Below, one piece after another: positions 38,145-50,400 of a stretch of DNA of 64,000 nucleotides. Below the pieces are notes generated by a model. It ran no database searches and was not told the DNA's origin. It saw only the letters and a program-made list of their open reading frames with translations. This DNA comes from Acinetobacter terrae (GTDB taxonomy: Bacteria; Pseudomonadota; Gammaproteobacteria; Pseudomonadales; Moraxellaceae), in assembly GCF_013004375.1 (NCBI RefSeq), contig NZ_JABERI010000040.1:62001-126000 (forward strand), read 5' to 3'. The stretch's first letter is position 1. Every line of letters starts with the position of its first letter. The translations under genes and the position numbers were made by a program.

Positions 38145-39317
38145 TCACAACAATGCCACAAGCTGATCGAGATCAGTTTGGCTCACCTGCGTGGTCAGTG
38201 AAATACGCAATCTTGAACTGTGTTTTGGCACAGTCGGTGGACGCACCGGCATGATATAAAAACCGGCCTGCTGAAGCTGCTTTGCTTTAGCCACAGTCTT
38301 TTGCGACTCTCCGATAATCACCGGCACAATATGCGATGTTGAAGGACAATCAAAACCTTTTTTCAGAACCGCTTGTTGTAGATACTGACTGATACTATGT
38401 AAATACTGACGCTCTGATTTTAATGCCAAAACCTTTTGGAAAATAAAATCAGTCCATGCCATACAGATCGGTGGTTGTGCAGTACTGAAAATCAGCGGAC
38501 GCATGCTATTAATCAAATATTCACGGATAATAGAATGACAAATCAGATAACCACCGACAGATGCCAGCGCTTTACCAAAAGTCCCCACCAGCAAATCAAT
38601 ATCATCAATCACGCCATATTGTTCAGCGCAACCCAAACCTTGCTCACCTCGCACACCAATAGCATGGGCTTCATCGACATAAAGCATGACTTTAGCAAAT
38701 TGCTTTTTAATCCGCACCAGTTCAGCCAAATCTGTTTCATCACCATCCATACTAAAAATGGATTCAGTCACCACAATAATGCGATCAAAAGCTTCATCTG
38801 CATGGTACTTTTGCAAAAGTTGAGTCAGATGATTCAGGTCGTTATGTCGATAACGGACATACTTCGCCGTTGATAAACGGATACCATCAATCATACTGGC
38901 ATGCACCAGTTTATCTGCAAGAATTAATGTTCGACTGTCACTCAGCGCAGGTAAAATCCCGATATTCATGTGATAGCCACTGTTAAATAACAGTGCAGCA
39001 CGACCATGAAACGCCTGACTTAAACTTGATTCCAGTTGCTCATATTCAGGAAAATTCCCGGTCAGCAAACGTGAAGATGATGAACTCATGATTCGCAGTT
39101 CATTCGGCGTTTCATTAAAAAACTGTTCACGCAAAGTTAAATCTGATGCCAAACCCAAATAATCATTGGATGAAAGGTTGAGCATCTTCTGACTATTAAT
39201 TTCGATCATCCGACCTTGCTGAACATTTGAAGTAAATTGACGCAGATTACCCTCCTGCTTTAACTCATCTAGCTTCATTGCATAGTTATTTAGCAGAGTG
39301 TCATTCAACAAGTTCAT
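38145..39317 (-). CDS. bioF: 8-amino-7-oxononanoate synthase
   Basis: The 390-residue PLP enzyme condenses pimeloyl-ACP with alanine. Features include [13 protein letters not shown] near residue 45, [16 protein letters not shown] and the PLP Lys in [12 protein letters not shown] near residue 234. Its first ATG overlaps the bioA stop (ATGA), which supports the chosen start. Confidence 0.96.
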   Translation of the reverse strand: MNLLNDTLLNNYAMKLDELKQEGNLRQFTSNVQQGRMIEINSQKMLNLSSNDYLGLASDLTLREQFFNETPNELRIMSSSSSRLLTGNFPEYEQLESSLSQAFHGRAALLFNSGYHMNIGILPALSDSRTLILADKLVHASMIDGIRLSTAKYVRYRHNDLNHLTQLLQKYHADEAFDRIIVVTESIFSMDGDETDLAELVRIKKQFAKVMLYVDEAHAIGVRGEQGLGCAEQYGVIDDIDLLVGTFGKALASVGGYLICHSIIREYLINSMRPLIFSTAQPPICMAWTDFIFQKVLALKSERQYLHSISQYLQQAVLKKGFDCPSTSHIVPVIIGESQKTVAKAKQLQQAGFYIMPVRPPTVPKHSSRLRISLTTQVSQTDLDQLVALL

Positions 39318-40639
39318 ACTAAAACCTCTTGCATCTGCTCAACCACTTCAACCAGTTGTTGCAACAAGGTATTGAGTTCTTGCTCACTAATCACGTACGG
39401 TGGCATCACATAGACCAATTTGCCAAATGGACGTATCCAGACCCCGCGTTTAACAAACTGTTGTTGCAAGGTTTTCATGTCGACATTAAAGCTCAATTCA
39501 ACCACACCAATGGCACCCAGTACCCGCACATCCTGTACATAATCAAGTTGTGACAGGGGTTGTAAATGTTGTACTAACTGTTTTTCGATACGTTGAATAT
39601 TCGCTTGCCAATCCTGCGCCAATAAAACCTCGGTGCTTTTCAACGCAACAGCACATGCCAGTGGATTCGCCATAAAGGTGGGACCATGCATAAACACCCC
39701 CGCCTCGCCCTGACTAATGGTTTCCGCAACATGCTTGCTGGTTAAAGTTGCCGAAAGCGTCATATAGCCCCCCGTCAAACCTTTACCGATACACATGATG
39801 TCAGGTTCAACTTGTGCATGCTCCCATGCAAACAGTTTTCCGGTACGCCCAAAACCGGTGGCAATTTCATCGAAAATTAACAGCACATGGTATTTTTCAC
39901 AGAGCAATTTGGCTTGGCGTAAATATTCAGGATGATAAAACCGCATCCCGCCTGCACCCTGCACGATGGGTTCCAGAATTAAACCGGCAATAGTCTGGTG
40001 ATGATTTTTTAGGACTTGTTCTAATTCAGCGATATCTGCTTGATTCCATTCATCATAAAAACCAACTTGTGGTGCGGGAACAAAGAAACGATTCGGTAGA
40101 CTGGAACCAAAAATTTGATGCATCCCTGTGACTGGATCACAAACTGACATCGCATTCCAGGTATCGCCGTGATAGCCAGAGCGTGGCGTCACGAAATTGG
40201 TCTTTTGAGACTGACCTTGTGCAGACCCATCTTTTGAAGACCCATCTTTTGCAGACCAGTATTGCACCGCCATTTTCAGTGCCACTTCAACAGCGACCGA
40301 TCCTGAATCGGCATAAAAAATTTTATCAAGACTGGGCGGTGTTATTTTTAACAGAATTTTGCCGAGTTCAATCGCAGGATCATGGGTAAACCCACCAAAC
40401 ATGATGTGTGACATCTTCTGTAATTGATCAGTTACTGCCTTGTTCAGCTCAGGATGGTTATAACCATGAATGGCACACCACCAAGATGACATGCCGTCAA
40501 TCAGTTGTCGCCCATCTTCCAGTTCAATGATTGCACCATAGGCCTTTTTCACTTTAAAAGTCGGCAAGGGTTGCGTCATGGAAGTATAAGGATGCCAGAT
40601 ATGTTCAAGATCAAATTCTAGATCAGTTAACTCGGTCAT
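39314..40639 (-). CDS. bioA: Adenosylmethionine--8-amino-7-oxononanoate aminotransferase
   Basis: The 441-residue PLP aminotransferase makes 7,8-diaminopelargonate with SAM as amino donor. It shows the [19 protein letters not shown] region, the [16 protein letters not shown] segment and the PLP Lys in [16 protein letters not shown] near residue 283. There is a short tandem insert ([13 protein letters not shown]) near residue 130 with a doubled KDGS unit. It follows bioH after 86 bp. Confidence 0.96.
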   Translation of the reverse strand: MTELTDLEFDLEHIWHPYTSMTQPLPTFKVKKAYGAIIELEDGRQLIDGMSSWWCAIHGYNHPELNKAVTDQLQKMSHIMFGGFTHDPAIELGKILLKITPPSLDKIFYADSGSVAVEVALKMAVQYWSAKDGSSKDGSAQGQSQKTNFVTPRSGYHGDTWNAMSVCDPVTGMHQIFGSSLPNRFFVPAPQVGFYDEWNQADIAELEQVLKNHHQTIAGLILEPIVQGAGGMRFYHPEYLRQAKLLCEKYHVLLIFDEIATGFGRTGKLFAWEHAQVEPDIMCIGKGLTGGYMTLSATLTSKHVAETISQGEAGVFMHGPTFMANPLACAVALKSTEVLLAQDWQANIQRIEKQLVQHLQPLSQLDYVQDVRVLGAIGVVELSFNVDMKTLQQQFVKRGVWIRPFGKLVYVMPPYVISEQELNTLLQQLVEVVEQMQEVLV

Positions 40640-40725
40640 CCTTACCTCTAACAGTGCATAAAAATCCTAATTTTTAGATCTTAAACCGACACCGAACAAA
40701 AAGGAATTGCGAGATAAGCCATTTA

Positions 40726-41454
40726 TCAAGATGTTTGTTTTATTTTCTTTAAATACTGGAATATTTTGTCACTTGTTTCTTCTGCATGGGAGATAGGAAA
40801 ACCATGCGAGCCAGCAATCAGATTAACATCTAAAAACTTTGCATTTAAATTTTGAAGATTATCTATAACTTTGCAACTAACTAAAGCATCTTGCTGTGCA
40901 AGCAAATGATATTGCTTCCCCTTATAGTTTTTTAATATATCTGCAACATTTAATTGCTCCAGTAAATTTAAACCTTGCTTTAATAGCTGAATTTGCTGTG
41001 GCTGAATTAAACTTTGCAATGTGACGAAATCTGCCTTGGTACTTTTTACCCCCTGACAGACCATATAGCCAAATTTCTTTAAGGTTGTAATTGCATCCTG
41101 TTCAAAGGACTGTTTAAATTGTTGAAATGTATGCTGAGCCATTGCCGTTTGCCATGAATCATTGGCAACAAAACAAGGATTAGACGCGAGGGTGATCAGG
41201 ACTTTTCTTTCTGCATATTGTTGTTCAATTTGATCCACCAGCAAAGCGGCCAGCTGCCCACCTAAAGACCACCCCAGAATGACATCAAACTGTTTAGCCA
41301 GTTCAACGTGTTGTTGCAATATCTGCTCATCAAAGGCATTAAAGATATTGATCAATTCAACTTGATCACCTTGTTGTTGCAAGGCCTGTTTTAAAGAATT
41401 AAGCAGTTTGGTGCCACCACCCCAACCTGTGATAAGTAAAATACGTTGCTGCAA
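40726..41454 (-). CDS. bioH: BioH-like pimeloyl-ACP methyl ester esterase
   Basis: The 242-residue alpha/beta hydrolase carries GWSLGGQLAALLV with Ser63 as nucleophile, ASNPCFVANDSW like the BioH motif, an Asp in LAQQDALVS and a His in GSHGFPISHAEE. It frees pimeloyl-ACP by cutting the methyl ester. Weak identity to E. coli BioH is offset by placement directly upstream of bioA. It reads in the same direction as bioA with an 86-bp gap, so co-transcription is likely. Confidence 0.85.
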   Translation of the reverse strand: MQQRILLITGWGGGTKLLNSLKQALQQQGDQVELINIFNAFDEQILQQHVELAKQFDVILGWSLGGQLAALLVDQIEQQYAERKVLITLASNPCFVANDSWQTAMAQHTFQQFKQSFEQDAITTLKKFGYMVCQGVKSTKADFVTLQSLIQPQQIQLLKQGLNLLEQLNVADILKNYKGKQYHLLAQQDALVSCKVIDNLQNLNAKFLDVNLIAGSHGFPISHAEETSDKIFQYLKKIKQTS

Positions 41455-41559
41455 TGTTAATCCTTAAATCCGTGCTCTGACTGACTACAGTATATAAAAT
41501 TTTATTGATTTTAAACTGCACAAAATCCATCAAAAATAATGTACGTTTGATGAATATTA

Positions 41560-41591
41560 TTTTGTTAGTATTTGCAGAGATCCTAACAAAA
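41560..41591. promoter_or_regulatory. Inverted repeat in the peroxiredoxin leader
   Basis: TTTTGTTAG and CTAACAAAA form perfect 9-bp arms around a 14-bp spacer, ending five bases before the peroxiredoxin ATG and 105 bp from the bioH start. It may be an operator or an mRNA hairpin close to the start codon. Confidence 0.5.
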
Positions 41592-41596
41592 AGAAT

Positions 41597-42178
41597 ATGC
41601 AGAATATTATGAACGCTTCTAAAATATGCAAAATCACTTTGCTGTGTATGAGTGTAAGCTTAAGTCTTACTCAGCTCGCATCTGCTGAAAGTTCCATTTT
41701 TTCAAAGTCTGAAACTTCTCAAAAACAATGGGTCGGAAAATCCGCACCTGCGTTTAAATTACAGGATCAAAACAGCAAATGGCATTCCTTAAGCCAATAC
41801 AAAGGCAAATGGGTGGTTTTGTATTTTTATCCCAAAGACAATTCACCGGGTTGCACTCAAGAAGCCAATCAGTTCAAGGCACTGTATCCACAATTTTTAA
41901 AAAGTAATGCGGTGGTGTTGGGCGTGAGTTTGGATGATGTTAAATCTCATCAAAAATTTTCAGAAAAGTTGGGTTTACCTTTTCCGATCTTGGCTGACAA
42001 TCATCATCAACTGGCAGATCAATTCGGGATTGTCCGTAACCTCGGTATTACTAAAATCGCCAAGCGAGAAAGCTTTTTGATTGATCCCAAAGGAACTATT
42101 GTTTATCACTACAACAGTGTAAATACACAATCACATGCCGTTCAAGTCTTGGCAGATATTCAAAAGTTTTCAAAATAG
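41597..42178 (+). CDS. Exported Bcp-type peroxiredoxin
   Basis: The 193-residue protein has a signal peptide (about residues 1-30, KICKITLLCMSVSLSLTQLASA, cleavage after ASA), then a thioredoxin-fold peroxiredoxin domain of the AhpC/TSA class. The peroxidatic Cys is in YPKDNSPGCTQEANQF near residue 92. The second Cys that Bcp often has five residues later is an Asn here, so it may be a 1-Cys enzyme with an external reductant. A periplasmic location is inferred. A second in-frame ATG is four codons later. Confidence 0.85.
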   Translation: MQNIMNASKICKITLLCMSVSLSLTQLASAESSIFSKSETSQKQWVGKSAPAFKLQDQNSKWHSLSQYKGKWVVLYFYPKDNSPGCTQEANQFKALYPQFLKSNAVVLGVSLDDVKSHQKFSEKLGLPFPILADNHHQLADQFGIVRNLGITKIAKRESFLIDPKGTIVYHYNSVNTQSHAVQVLADIQKFSK

Positions 42179-42246
42179 ATCTTCGATTATTCAAATATTC
42201 AAAATCCAGACAGTATGATTCGGCTCAAATGATAAAATTTAAGACA

Positions 42247-42274
42247 TAAAAAAGCCCGACTCTTGTCAGGCTTT
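42247..42274 (-). terminator. Terminator after bacterioferritin gene
   Basis: On the minus strand AAAGCCTGAC / GTCGGGCTTT with a four-base loop pairs with one wobble and runs into T residues. Confidence 0.75.
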
Positions 42275-42294
42275 CTCTATCTAAATCTGCAATC

Positions 42295-42759
42295 TTACAT
42301 TTGCGATTGAATATAATTCTGCAAACCAATCAATTCAATCAAACGAATTTGTTTTTCCAACCAATAAGTATGATCTTCTTCAGTATCAGACATTTGCTGA
42401 CGAAGCATCTCACGGGTTACGTAATCGCCTTTTTCTTCGCAAAGTTTTACACCTTGCGCCAATTTTTCACGCACATGATATTCGAGTTTTAAATCTGCCT
42501 TTAAACACGTGACAACATCTTCACCTGTTTCGATGTCATCACGGTTCATATTCGGTGTACCTTCCAGGAATAATACACGGCGAATAAGCGAATCGGCATG
42601 CGATGCTTCTTCTTGCATTTCATGGTCGATACGTTCAAAAATCTTCGTTAAACCCCAATCTTCATACATACGAGAATGGATCAAATATTGATCACGAGCA
42701 GCCAGTTCGCCACCGATCAACATATTTAGATAGTCTACGACTTCTGGATTGCCACGCAT
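42295..42759 (-). CDS. bfr: Bacterioferritin-family iron storage protein lacking haem-ligand Met
   Basis: The 154-residue four-helix protein stores iron. Ferroxidase ligands are all present: Glu18, Glu51, His54, and later Glu and His in the EYHV and DTEEDHTYW regions. Position 52, which holds the haem-binding Met in E. coli Bfr, is Ala. A haem-poor type of this kind usually works in mixed shells with a Met52 partner. The start at 42759 ([12 protein letters not shown]) is chosen over 13 more open codons on length and a GGAG ribosome site. Confidence 0.9.
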   Translation of the reverse strand: MRGNPEVVDYLNMLIGGELAARDQYLIHSRMYEDWGLTKIFERIDHEMQEEASHADSLIRRVLFLEGTPNMNRDDIETGEDVVTCLKADLKLEYHVREKLAQGVKLCEEKGDYVTREMLRQQMSDTEEDHTYWLEKQIRLIELIGLQNYIQSQM

Positions 42760-43231
42760 TTCAATTACTCCATACCCTTTTTCTAATATTATGGACAAAA
42801 GCTACCACCAATGCAAAATAAAAATTATGTAAGTTTATGATTTTTATAAAATTAAAATGAGAAACATACGCATTTGCAGTGTATTTAACAAAACTTTCCA
42901 TATAAAAAATAAGCCTTTGCGTAATTGAAGCAATTTCAGCAAGGCTGATTTAAACTATAAAAGTATATTTTTAAGATTTGTAACGATTACAAATGGTTCT
43001 TATTCCATCAACGAATAAATGACTTTAACCTTGTGATACAGGTCTTGGTACATCATTCGGTAGCAATTACATCTCATTTAAACGAATTAAATACAAGTTC
43101 AGCTGCGACTAACAACAAGTAGAATGCTGCTACATACAAATTTTAGCTGAAGTAAGCATCAATCGGTCAAAGACAAGCCTGCGATTTCACTCTAAGATAG
43201 ACACAAATTTAAAAACAACAATGGTTTAGCT
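42760..43231. other. Divergent intergenic region with a 19-bp palindrome
   Basis: The gap holds ATTTGTAA-CGA-TTACAAAT at 42976-42994, an inverted repeat of eight-base arms with a three-base spacer, about 220 bp before bfr and 240 bp before the reductase gene. It could be an operator for either. No gene was found. I saw no convincing full Fur box. Confidence 0.5.
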
Positions 43232-44299
43232 ATGACAAATCCACAACATACCGCACCCGTTCTTGTGACAGGTGCGACAGGCTACATTGCCAGTTGGGTG
43301 ATTAAAAATTTACTGGAGCAAGGTCATACCGTACATGCCACTGTTCGTGATCTCAACAAAAAGCCAAGCTTTGCACATTTAGATAAAATTGCCGCTGAAA
43401 CCACGGGCACGCTTAAACTTTTTAAAGCCAATCTGCTTGAACCAAATTCATTTGATGAAGCCATGCAAGGCTGTGAAATCGTGTTGCATATGGCATCACC
43501 TTTTGTAGTGAGCAACTTTAAAGATGCGCTAAAAGACATTATTGAACCTGCTGTTTTAGGCACTGAAAATGTGCTGAACAGTGTCAATAAAACCGAGTCA
43601 GTGAAACGTGTGATCGTGACATCAAGTATTGCCGCGACTTATGGCGATGCCATTGATATTCAACACACCGCAAAGAATGAATTTGATGAATCGCATTGGA
43701 ATACCACGAGTTCAGAAACGCATCAACCGTATCCTTACTCCAAAGTCATTGCGGAACGTAAAGCATGGGAGATGCAAAAAGCACAACAACGTTGGAACTT
43801 GGTGTGCATTAACCCGGCACTGGTTCTCGGTCCATCATTAACCGCAAATACCCAGTCAGGCAGTGTGGAAGTTCTACAACAATTTGCTAACGGCATGACC
43901 TTGCTCGGTGTACCGCCTATGTGGAATGGGATCGTCGATGTCCGTGATGTTGCAGAGGCACACGTTCAAGCTACATTTAATGCTGATGCCGAAGGGCGCT
44001 ATATTATTAGTGGCGGCACTTTGAGCTTACTGGAAATGGGCAAAATTTTACGTCAGAACTTTGGTCCTAAGTTCCCTTTCCCCCGCAATAAACTCCCGAA
44101 GGCGGCTTTCAAACTGCTTGGTCCTTTGGCAGGTTTTTCCAAGTCATTTGTTGAACTGAATATGGGCTATCCGATCTACTTTAATGCCAATAAAAGTCAG
44201 CAAGAACTCGGCATTCAATACCGCAACATTGAAACCAGTTTGATTGAGCATTTCCAGCAGTTACTGGATGATGGTGTAGTGAAAAAGTACATTCCTTAA
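43232..44299 (+). CDS. Extended short-chain reductase, dihydroflavonol reductase-like
   Basis: The 355-residue NAD(P)-dependent protein has the Rossmann motif VTGATGYIASWVIKNLLEQGHTV, the aldehyde/flavonol-reductase signature ATVRDLNK, and catalytic Ser (VTSSIAATYGD) and Tyr-Lys (PYPYSKVIAE). This family includes dihydroflavonol reductases and methylglyoxal/aldehyde reductases; the bacterial substrate is unknown. The gene is single with a terminator behind. Its upstream region holds a candidate operator. Confidence 0.85.
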   Translation: MTNPQHTAPVLVTGATGYIASWVIKNLLEQGHTVHATVRDLNKKPSFAHLDKIAAETTGTLKLFKANLLEPNSFDEAMQGCEIVLHMASPFVVSNFKDALKDIIEPAVLGTENVLNSVNKTESVKRVIVTSSIAATYGDAIDIQHTAKNEFDESHWNTTSSETHQPYPYSKVIAERKAWEMQKAQQRWNLVCINPALVLGPSLTANTQSGSVEVLQQFANGMTLLGVPPMWNGIVDVRDVAEAHVQATFNADAEGRYIISGGTLSLLEMGKILRQNFGPKFPFPRNKLPKAAFKLLGPLAGFSKSFVELNMGYPIYFNANKSQQELGIQYRNIETSLIEHFQQLLDDGVVKKYIP

Positions 44300-44308
44300 C
44301 ATCTAAAA

Positions 44309-44337
44309 AAAACCACATGCATCTGACATGTGGTTTT
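44309..44337. terminator. Shared bidirectional terminator
   Basis: AAAACCACATG / CATGTGGTTTT with a seven-base loop lies between the reductase gene and ligA, which converge. Confidence 0.85.
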
Positions 44338-44367
44338 AACTGCGCTGCTTGAAACTTTAAGCAGGTA

Positions 44368-46450
<2,083 letters not shown>

Positions 46451-46498
46451 ATATTTTATCTACTCGCTATTATAGAAATCGAGTCCGTCAGTTTCAAA

Positions 46499-47437
46499 CT
46501 AAACTTCAGCAGTTTGTCCTGCACGATAGTCGATTGCATGATGACGCCATTGCTCACGCAACTGAGGTGTGAATTCCTGATTGTTCTGATCATAGACGGT
46601 GCCATCAATTTCACGTGCAATCAGACGTGAAAGACTGTCCATGGTATCAAAGGCATTTTGCACATCACTATGTGGCAAAGCCAAGAAGAATGCTAAACCT
46701 TTCACTTGTTCAGTGGACAAGGTTTCAAGGTCAAAACCAGCAGCGCCTTCATCAGTAATTTGTAAAACTGAAAACAGTAATTTGCTGTCGTCTTGGCTGT
46801 AACGATGGAAACACGCCATTTCACCAAAACGTAGACCATACTTAAGCAATACTTTTAAGGTTTTTTCACCTGAAAGTACGCGGCGTTCCGGGTAAACATT
46901 TAGCGCAATAAACTCAACTGCAGTGGATAAGGCACTTTCTTCATCAACGCGTTGCTGTTCATGTAAATGTTCATCCAAAATACTGCTTTCATCTTCAAAT
47001 TCTAAAATTTCAGCTTTTTCGATATTCGCATTTACGCTATGTTCTGCTGAATCTTTTGCTACAGTTGGTTCAGCTTGAATCGCTTGGTCTTTTACAGCCT
47101 CTGTTTTTGATTCAACTTGATTGGTTGTTTCTGCTACGATTGGCGCTTTAACTTCAGTATTTTCAGATTTTGCTTGTGCTTTTTTTGCATCTTGAGCGAG
47201 CTCAACAGCCGATTCTGCCAACTTGGGTTCAACACGTTCTATACTTGATGGCTCATTGACACTTTGTAATTGATCACGGACATGGCGAGGAATCACGGGT
47301 TGCTGGCTATCTGTGTCTACATGAAGTTCTGAATCTAATGAAGGTGCTGCATTAGCAGGTTTTTTAAACAGTATTCTTAAACCGAATAACATAATGATAA
47401 CGGCGATAACAATACCAACGACGGTGGTGATTTCCAT
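46499..47437 (-). CDS. zipA: Cell division protein ZipA
   Basis: The 312-residue division protein tethers FtsZ to the membrane. An N-terminal helix (ITTVVGIVIAVIIMLFGLRILF) anchors it, an acidic and Gln/Glu-rich linker spans about residues 40-165, and the C-terminal FtsZ-binding domain (about 170-305) includes ALNVYPERRVLSGEKTL. It starts one base after smc. Confidence 0.93.
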   Translation of the reverse strand: MEITTVVGIVIAVIIMLFGLRILFKKPANAAPSLDSELHVDTDSQQPVIPRHVRDQLQSVNEPSSIERVEPKLAESAVELAQDAKKAQAKSENTEVKAPIVAETTNQVESKTEAVKDQAIQAEPTVAKDSAEHSVNANIEKAEILEFEDESSILDEHLHEQQRVDEESALSTAVEFIALNVYPERRVLSGEKTLKVLLKYGLRFGEMACFHRYSQDDSKLLFSVLQITDEGAAGFDLETLSTEQVKGLAFFLALPHSDVQNAFDTMDSLSRLIAREIDGTVYDQNNQEFTPQLREQWRHHAIDYRAGQTAEV

Positions 47438-47438
47438 A

Positions 47439-50400
47439 CTATGACTCCGCGACTAAACCGTATTCTTTTGCCTGTTCCAAATCGACAGTGACTAATTTTG
47501 ATGTACCAGGTTCTGGCATGGTAACACCTAACAAATCGGTTGCCATCGTCATTGCAACTTTATTATGGGTAATGTAAATGAATTGAACTTGTTCAGAAAG
47601 TTCTTTTACCAAATTACAAAACCGCCCCACGTTTGCATCATCCAAAGGGGCATCAACCTCATCCAGAACACAGAACGGTGCCGGATTTAAACGGAAGATT
47701 GCAAACACCAATGCCAATGCTGTTAATGCTTTTTCACCACCAGACAATAAGGCCAAAGAGCTGTTGCGTTTGCCTGGCGGTCGAGCCATTAGTTTTACAC
47801 CCGATTGCCAGTCATCTTCAAGACTTAAACTCGCTTCCCCACCATTAAATACCTTAGGAAACAAATCCTGTAGCTCGAGATTGACCTGATCGAAGGTGGT
47901 CATAAACAACTTGCGGGTTTCCTGATCAATACTTTTCATGGCGCCTTGTAATTGATCAACCGTTTTTTCCAGGTCTTCAATTTGATGGCTCAGCTCTTCA
48001 AAGCGCTTGGAGACTTCTTGGTATTCTTCAGAAGCAGCCAAATTAACTGCGCCCAATTTTTCAAAGCGTTGTTGGGCTTTTTCCAGCTGTTGCTGATGGG
48101 CAACGATATCAATATTTAAACCAGTAATCACTTCACTATTCAAAGCATTAAGTTGTTCTGAATAATGCTGAAAATCCGATTTGGCCACTTGCCAAGCCAG
48201 ACGTTTTTCTTCCAGTTGACCGCGTAACTTCTCATCTTGCTGTTGATGCTGATGACGTTGCTCAGTTAACTGTTGCTGTTTTTCTTGAATATTATTCAGT
48301 TCAACTTGCCATTCATTCCAGGTCTTTTGCAACTTCTCTGTGACTTGCGATTGTTGATTAAATTGTGATTCAAGTGCTGGCAATTCTAATTGTACAGGAT
48401 CGACAAATTTTTTCGCCTGTTCCATTTGCGCAATAATCTGCTGATATTGTGCTTTTGAGAAGGAAGCATCTTTTTCCAGCAATTCAACTTGCTGCCCAGT
48501 TTGTGTAGCTTGACGACGTAACAGCTCCAATTCCTGTTGAGCTTGCTGCCAGGTGTGCTGGGTATTTTCCAGCTGTTCGGTGAGTTCTTCAACCTGAAAT
48601 TGCAGGGTTTTATAATTCGGTAAAGCCTGTTCAAGTTTCAGATTCAACGCATGCAAATCAATTTCCAGATCATCTTTTTGCATGGCATCTTCTTCAAGCT
48701 GTGCATCGAGTTGCTGTAACTGATTTTGCAATTGTTGTTTCTGTACTGAAAATGCCTGAGCCGTACTTTGTACTTTCGCAATGTTGACATCAAGCTGTTG
48801 CAAGGCCTTTTGCTGTTGCTTTAACTGGTCTTGCTGATCTTGAAGGTTTTTTTGCAGGGTTTGAATCTGTTGTAGGATTTCCGGCAATTGTTGTTCCGCG
48901 GCTTCAAGCTGAGGTAACTGCTGTGCCAGTGCCGTTTCAATTTCATCTAAACGAATACGATGGCTGAGTGCACCCTGTCCAGCTTGGCTTGCTTCATCAT
49001 AAAACAAGCCAATCACCCAATCCGCAGCAACATGATAGCCATCCAAACTTAAGATGGACTGACCGATGCCTAACTGTGATTGCAAAGACAAGGCTTGGTT
49101 GAGATTGTCCGCAAGCGCAACCTGCTGCCAGATAGAATGTTGTGGCGACTCAATCCAGTCAGCCAAGCAAGGCAAACCAGCGAGCTGAATCTGATCTTGC
49201 GAAACATGGGTTTTCAGCTGACGGGCAATACTTTCAGCGAAATCAGCATCCGCATCTAATACGTGTGCAGAAAGCCATTTTGCCAAAAACTTTTCAATCA
49301 GATTGGCATGCGCTTTGGCCTGATCTTTCAGCTTTAACACTTGCATCAACTGCACAGCATCATTCTGAACTTTCGGACTGTTCTTAATCAGCAACTGATT
49401 GAGATTTTTCTGTTCCGATTGCAGTACTTGAATGGCTGACTTCAAACTTGAAACATCATTTTTCTGCTGTGCGTATTGTGCTTGCAGCAACTCTAATGAT
49501 TGTTTCTGCGTTTGAATACTTTGTTCTAACTGTTCAATCTGCTGGCCAAGTTGAACTTTTTCACTTTCCAGCTGTTCAATATCATCTTGCTGATCTTGAT
49601 TTTGAATCTGAATCGTTTGCTGTTGCAGAGTTTGTTTTTGCTGTTCGATCCGGGCAATATTTTTTGCTAACTGCTCACTTTGCGCCAGCATCTGCATTTT
49701 TTGCTGTTGCTGTTTTTCAACTTGCGCTTTGATCAGTTCAAACTGTTGCTGCGCTTGCTGCTGCTGTGCTTTTAAATCAGCAAAACTTTGGGTTTGGTTT
49801 TGGTTCTGGCTTTCTTGTTGCTGTAATTGCTCAGTCTGTTGTTCATGTTGTGATTGCAAAGTTTCAATTTGCAATTCAATTAATTGTAGTCGTTCTTTGG
49901 TTTGTAGTTTTTGCTGTTCGAGCTGAGTTAAAGTCGAAGTATTTTGCTGGAACAAAGACTGTTTTTGTTCCAGTGTCATTTTCAATTCAGAGAGTTTTTT
50001 CTCGGCTTGTTGCCACTCATTTTGCAGGGGTGTGGACTGCTGAATCAGGCGTTGGAACAGTTCACTGGTTGCAGTTAAGTCATGTTCCAAAGTACTTAAC
50101 TCTGAACGAACCAGCTTAAATGTTTCGCCCAACTCATTCATTTGAAGAGTATATTCTTGCTGCAAGCGGCTGCTTTGCTCGCATTGAAAAGACAACACTT
50201 CAACTTTGATGGTGCGAATTTGGGTTTCGAGTTCTTTATATTGCACAGCAGTTTCAGACTGACGTTTCAGGGTTTTCAGCTGTGACTTGAGTTCCGATGC
50301 AATATCTTCCAGACGCGATAAATTTTGCGTGGTGTGATCCAGATGCAACAAGGTTTCACGACGACGTGCCTGATAACGCGAAACACCCGCAGCTTCTTCA

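Noticed and set aside
41560..41591. Inverted repeat considered as a BirA operator
   Set aside because: The TTGT to ACAA distance is 28 bases against about 32 for BirA sites, and the BirA here lacks a DNA-binding domain.
42961..43020. Possible Fur box near the palindrome
   Set aside because: Only scattered matches to the consensus; the clean feature there is the palindrome with CGA spacer.
47633..50119. Plus-strand frames opposite smc
   Set aside because: They mirror the Gln- and Leu-rich coiled coil on the other strand and have no supported start.
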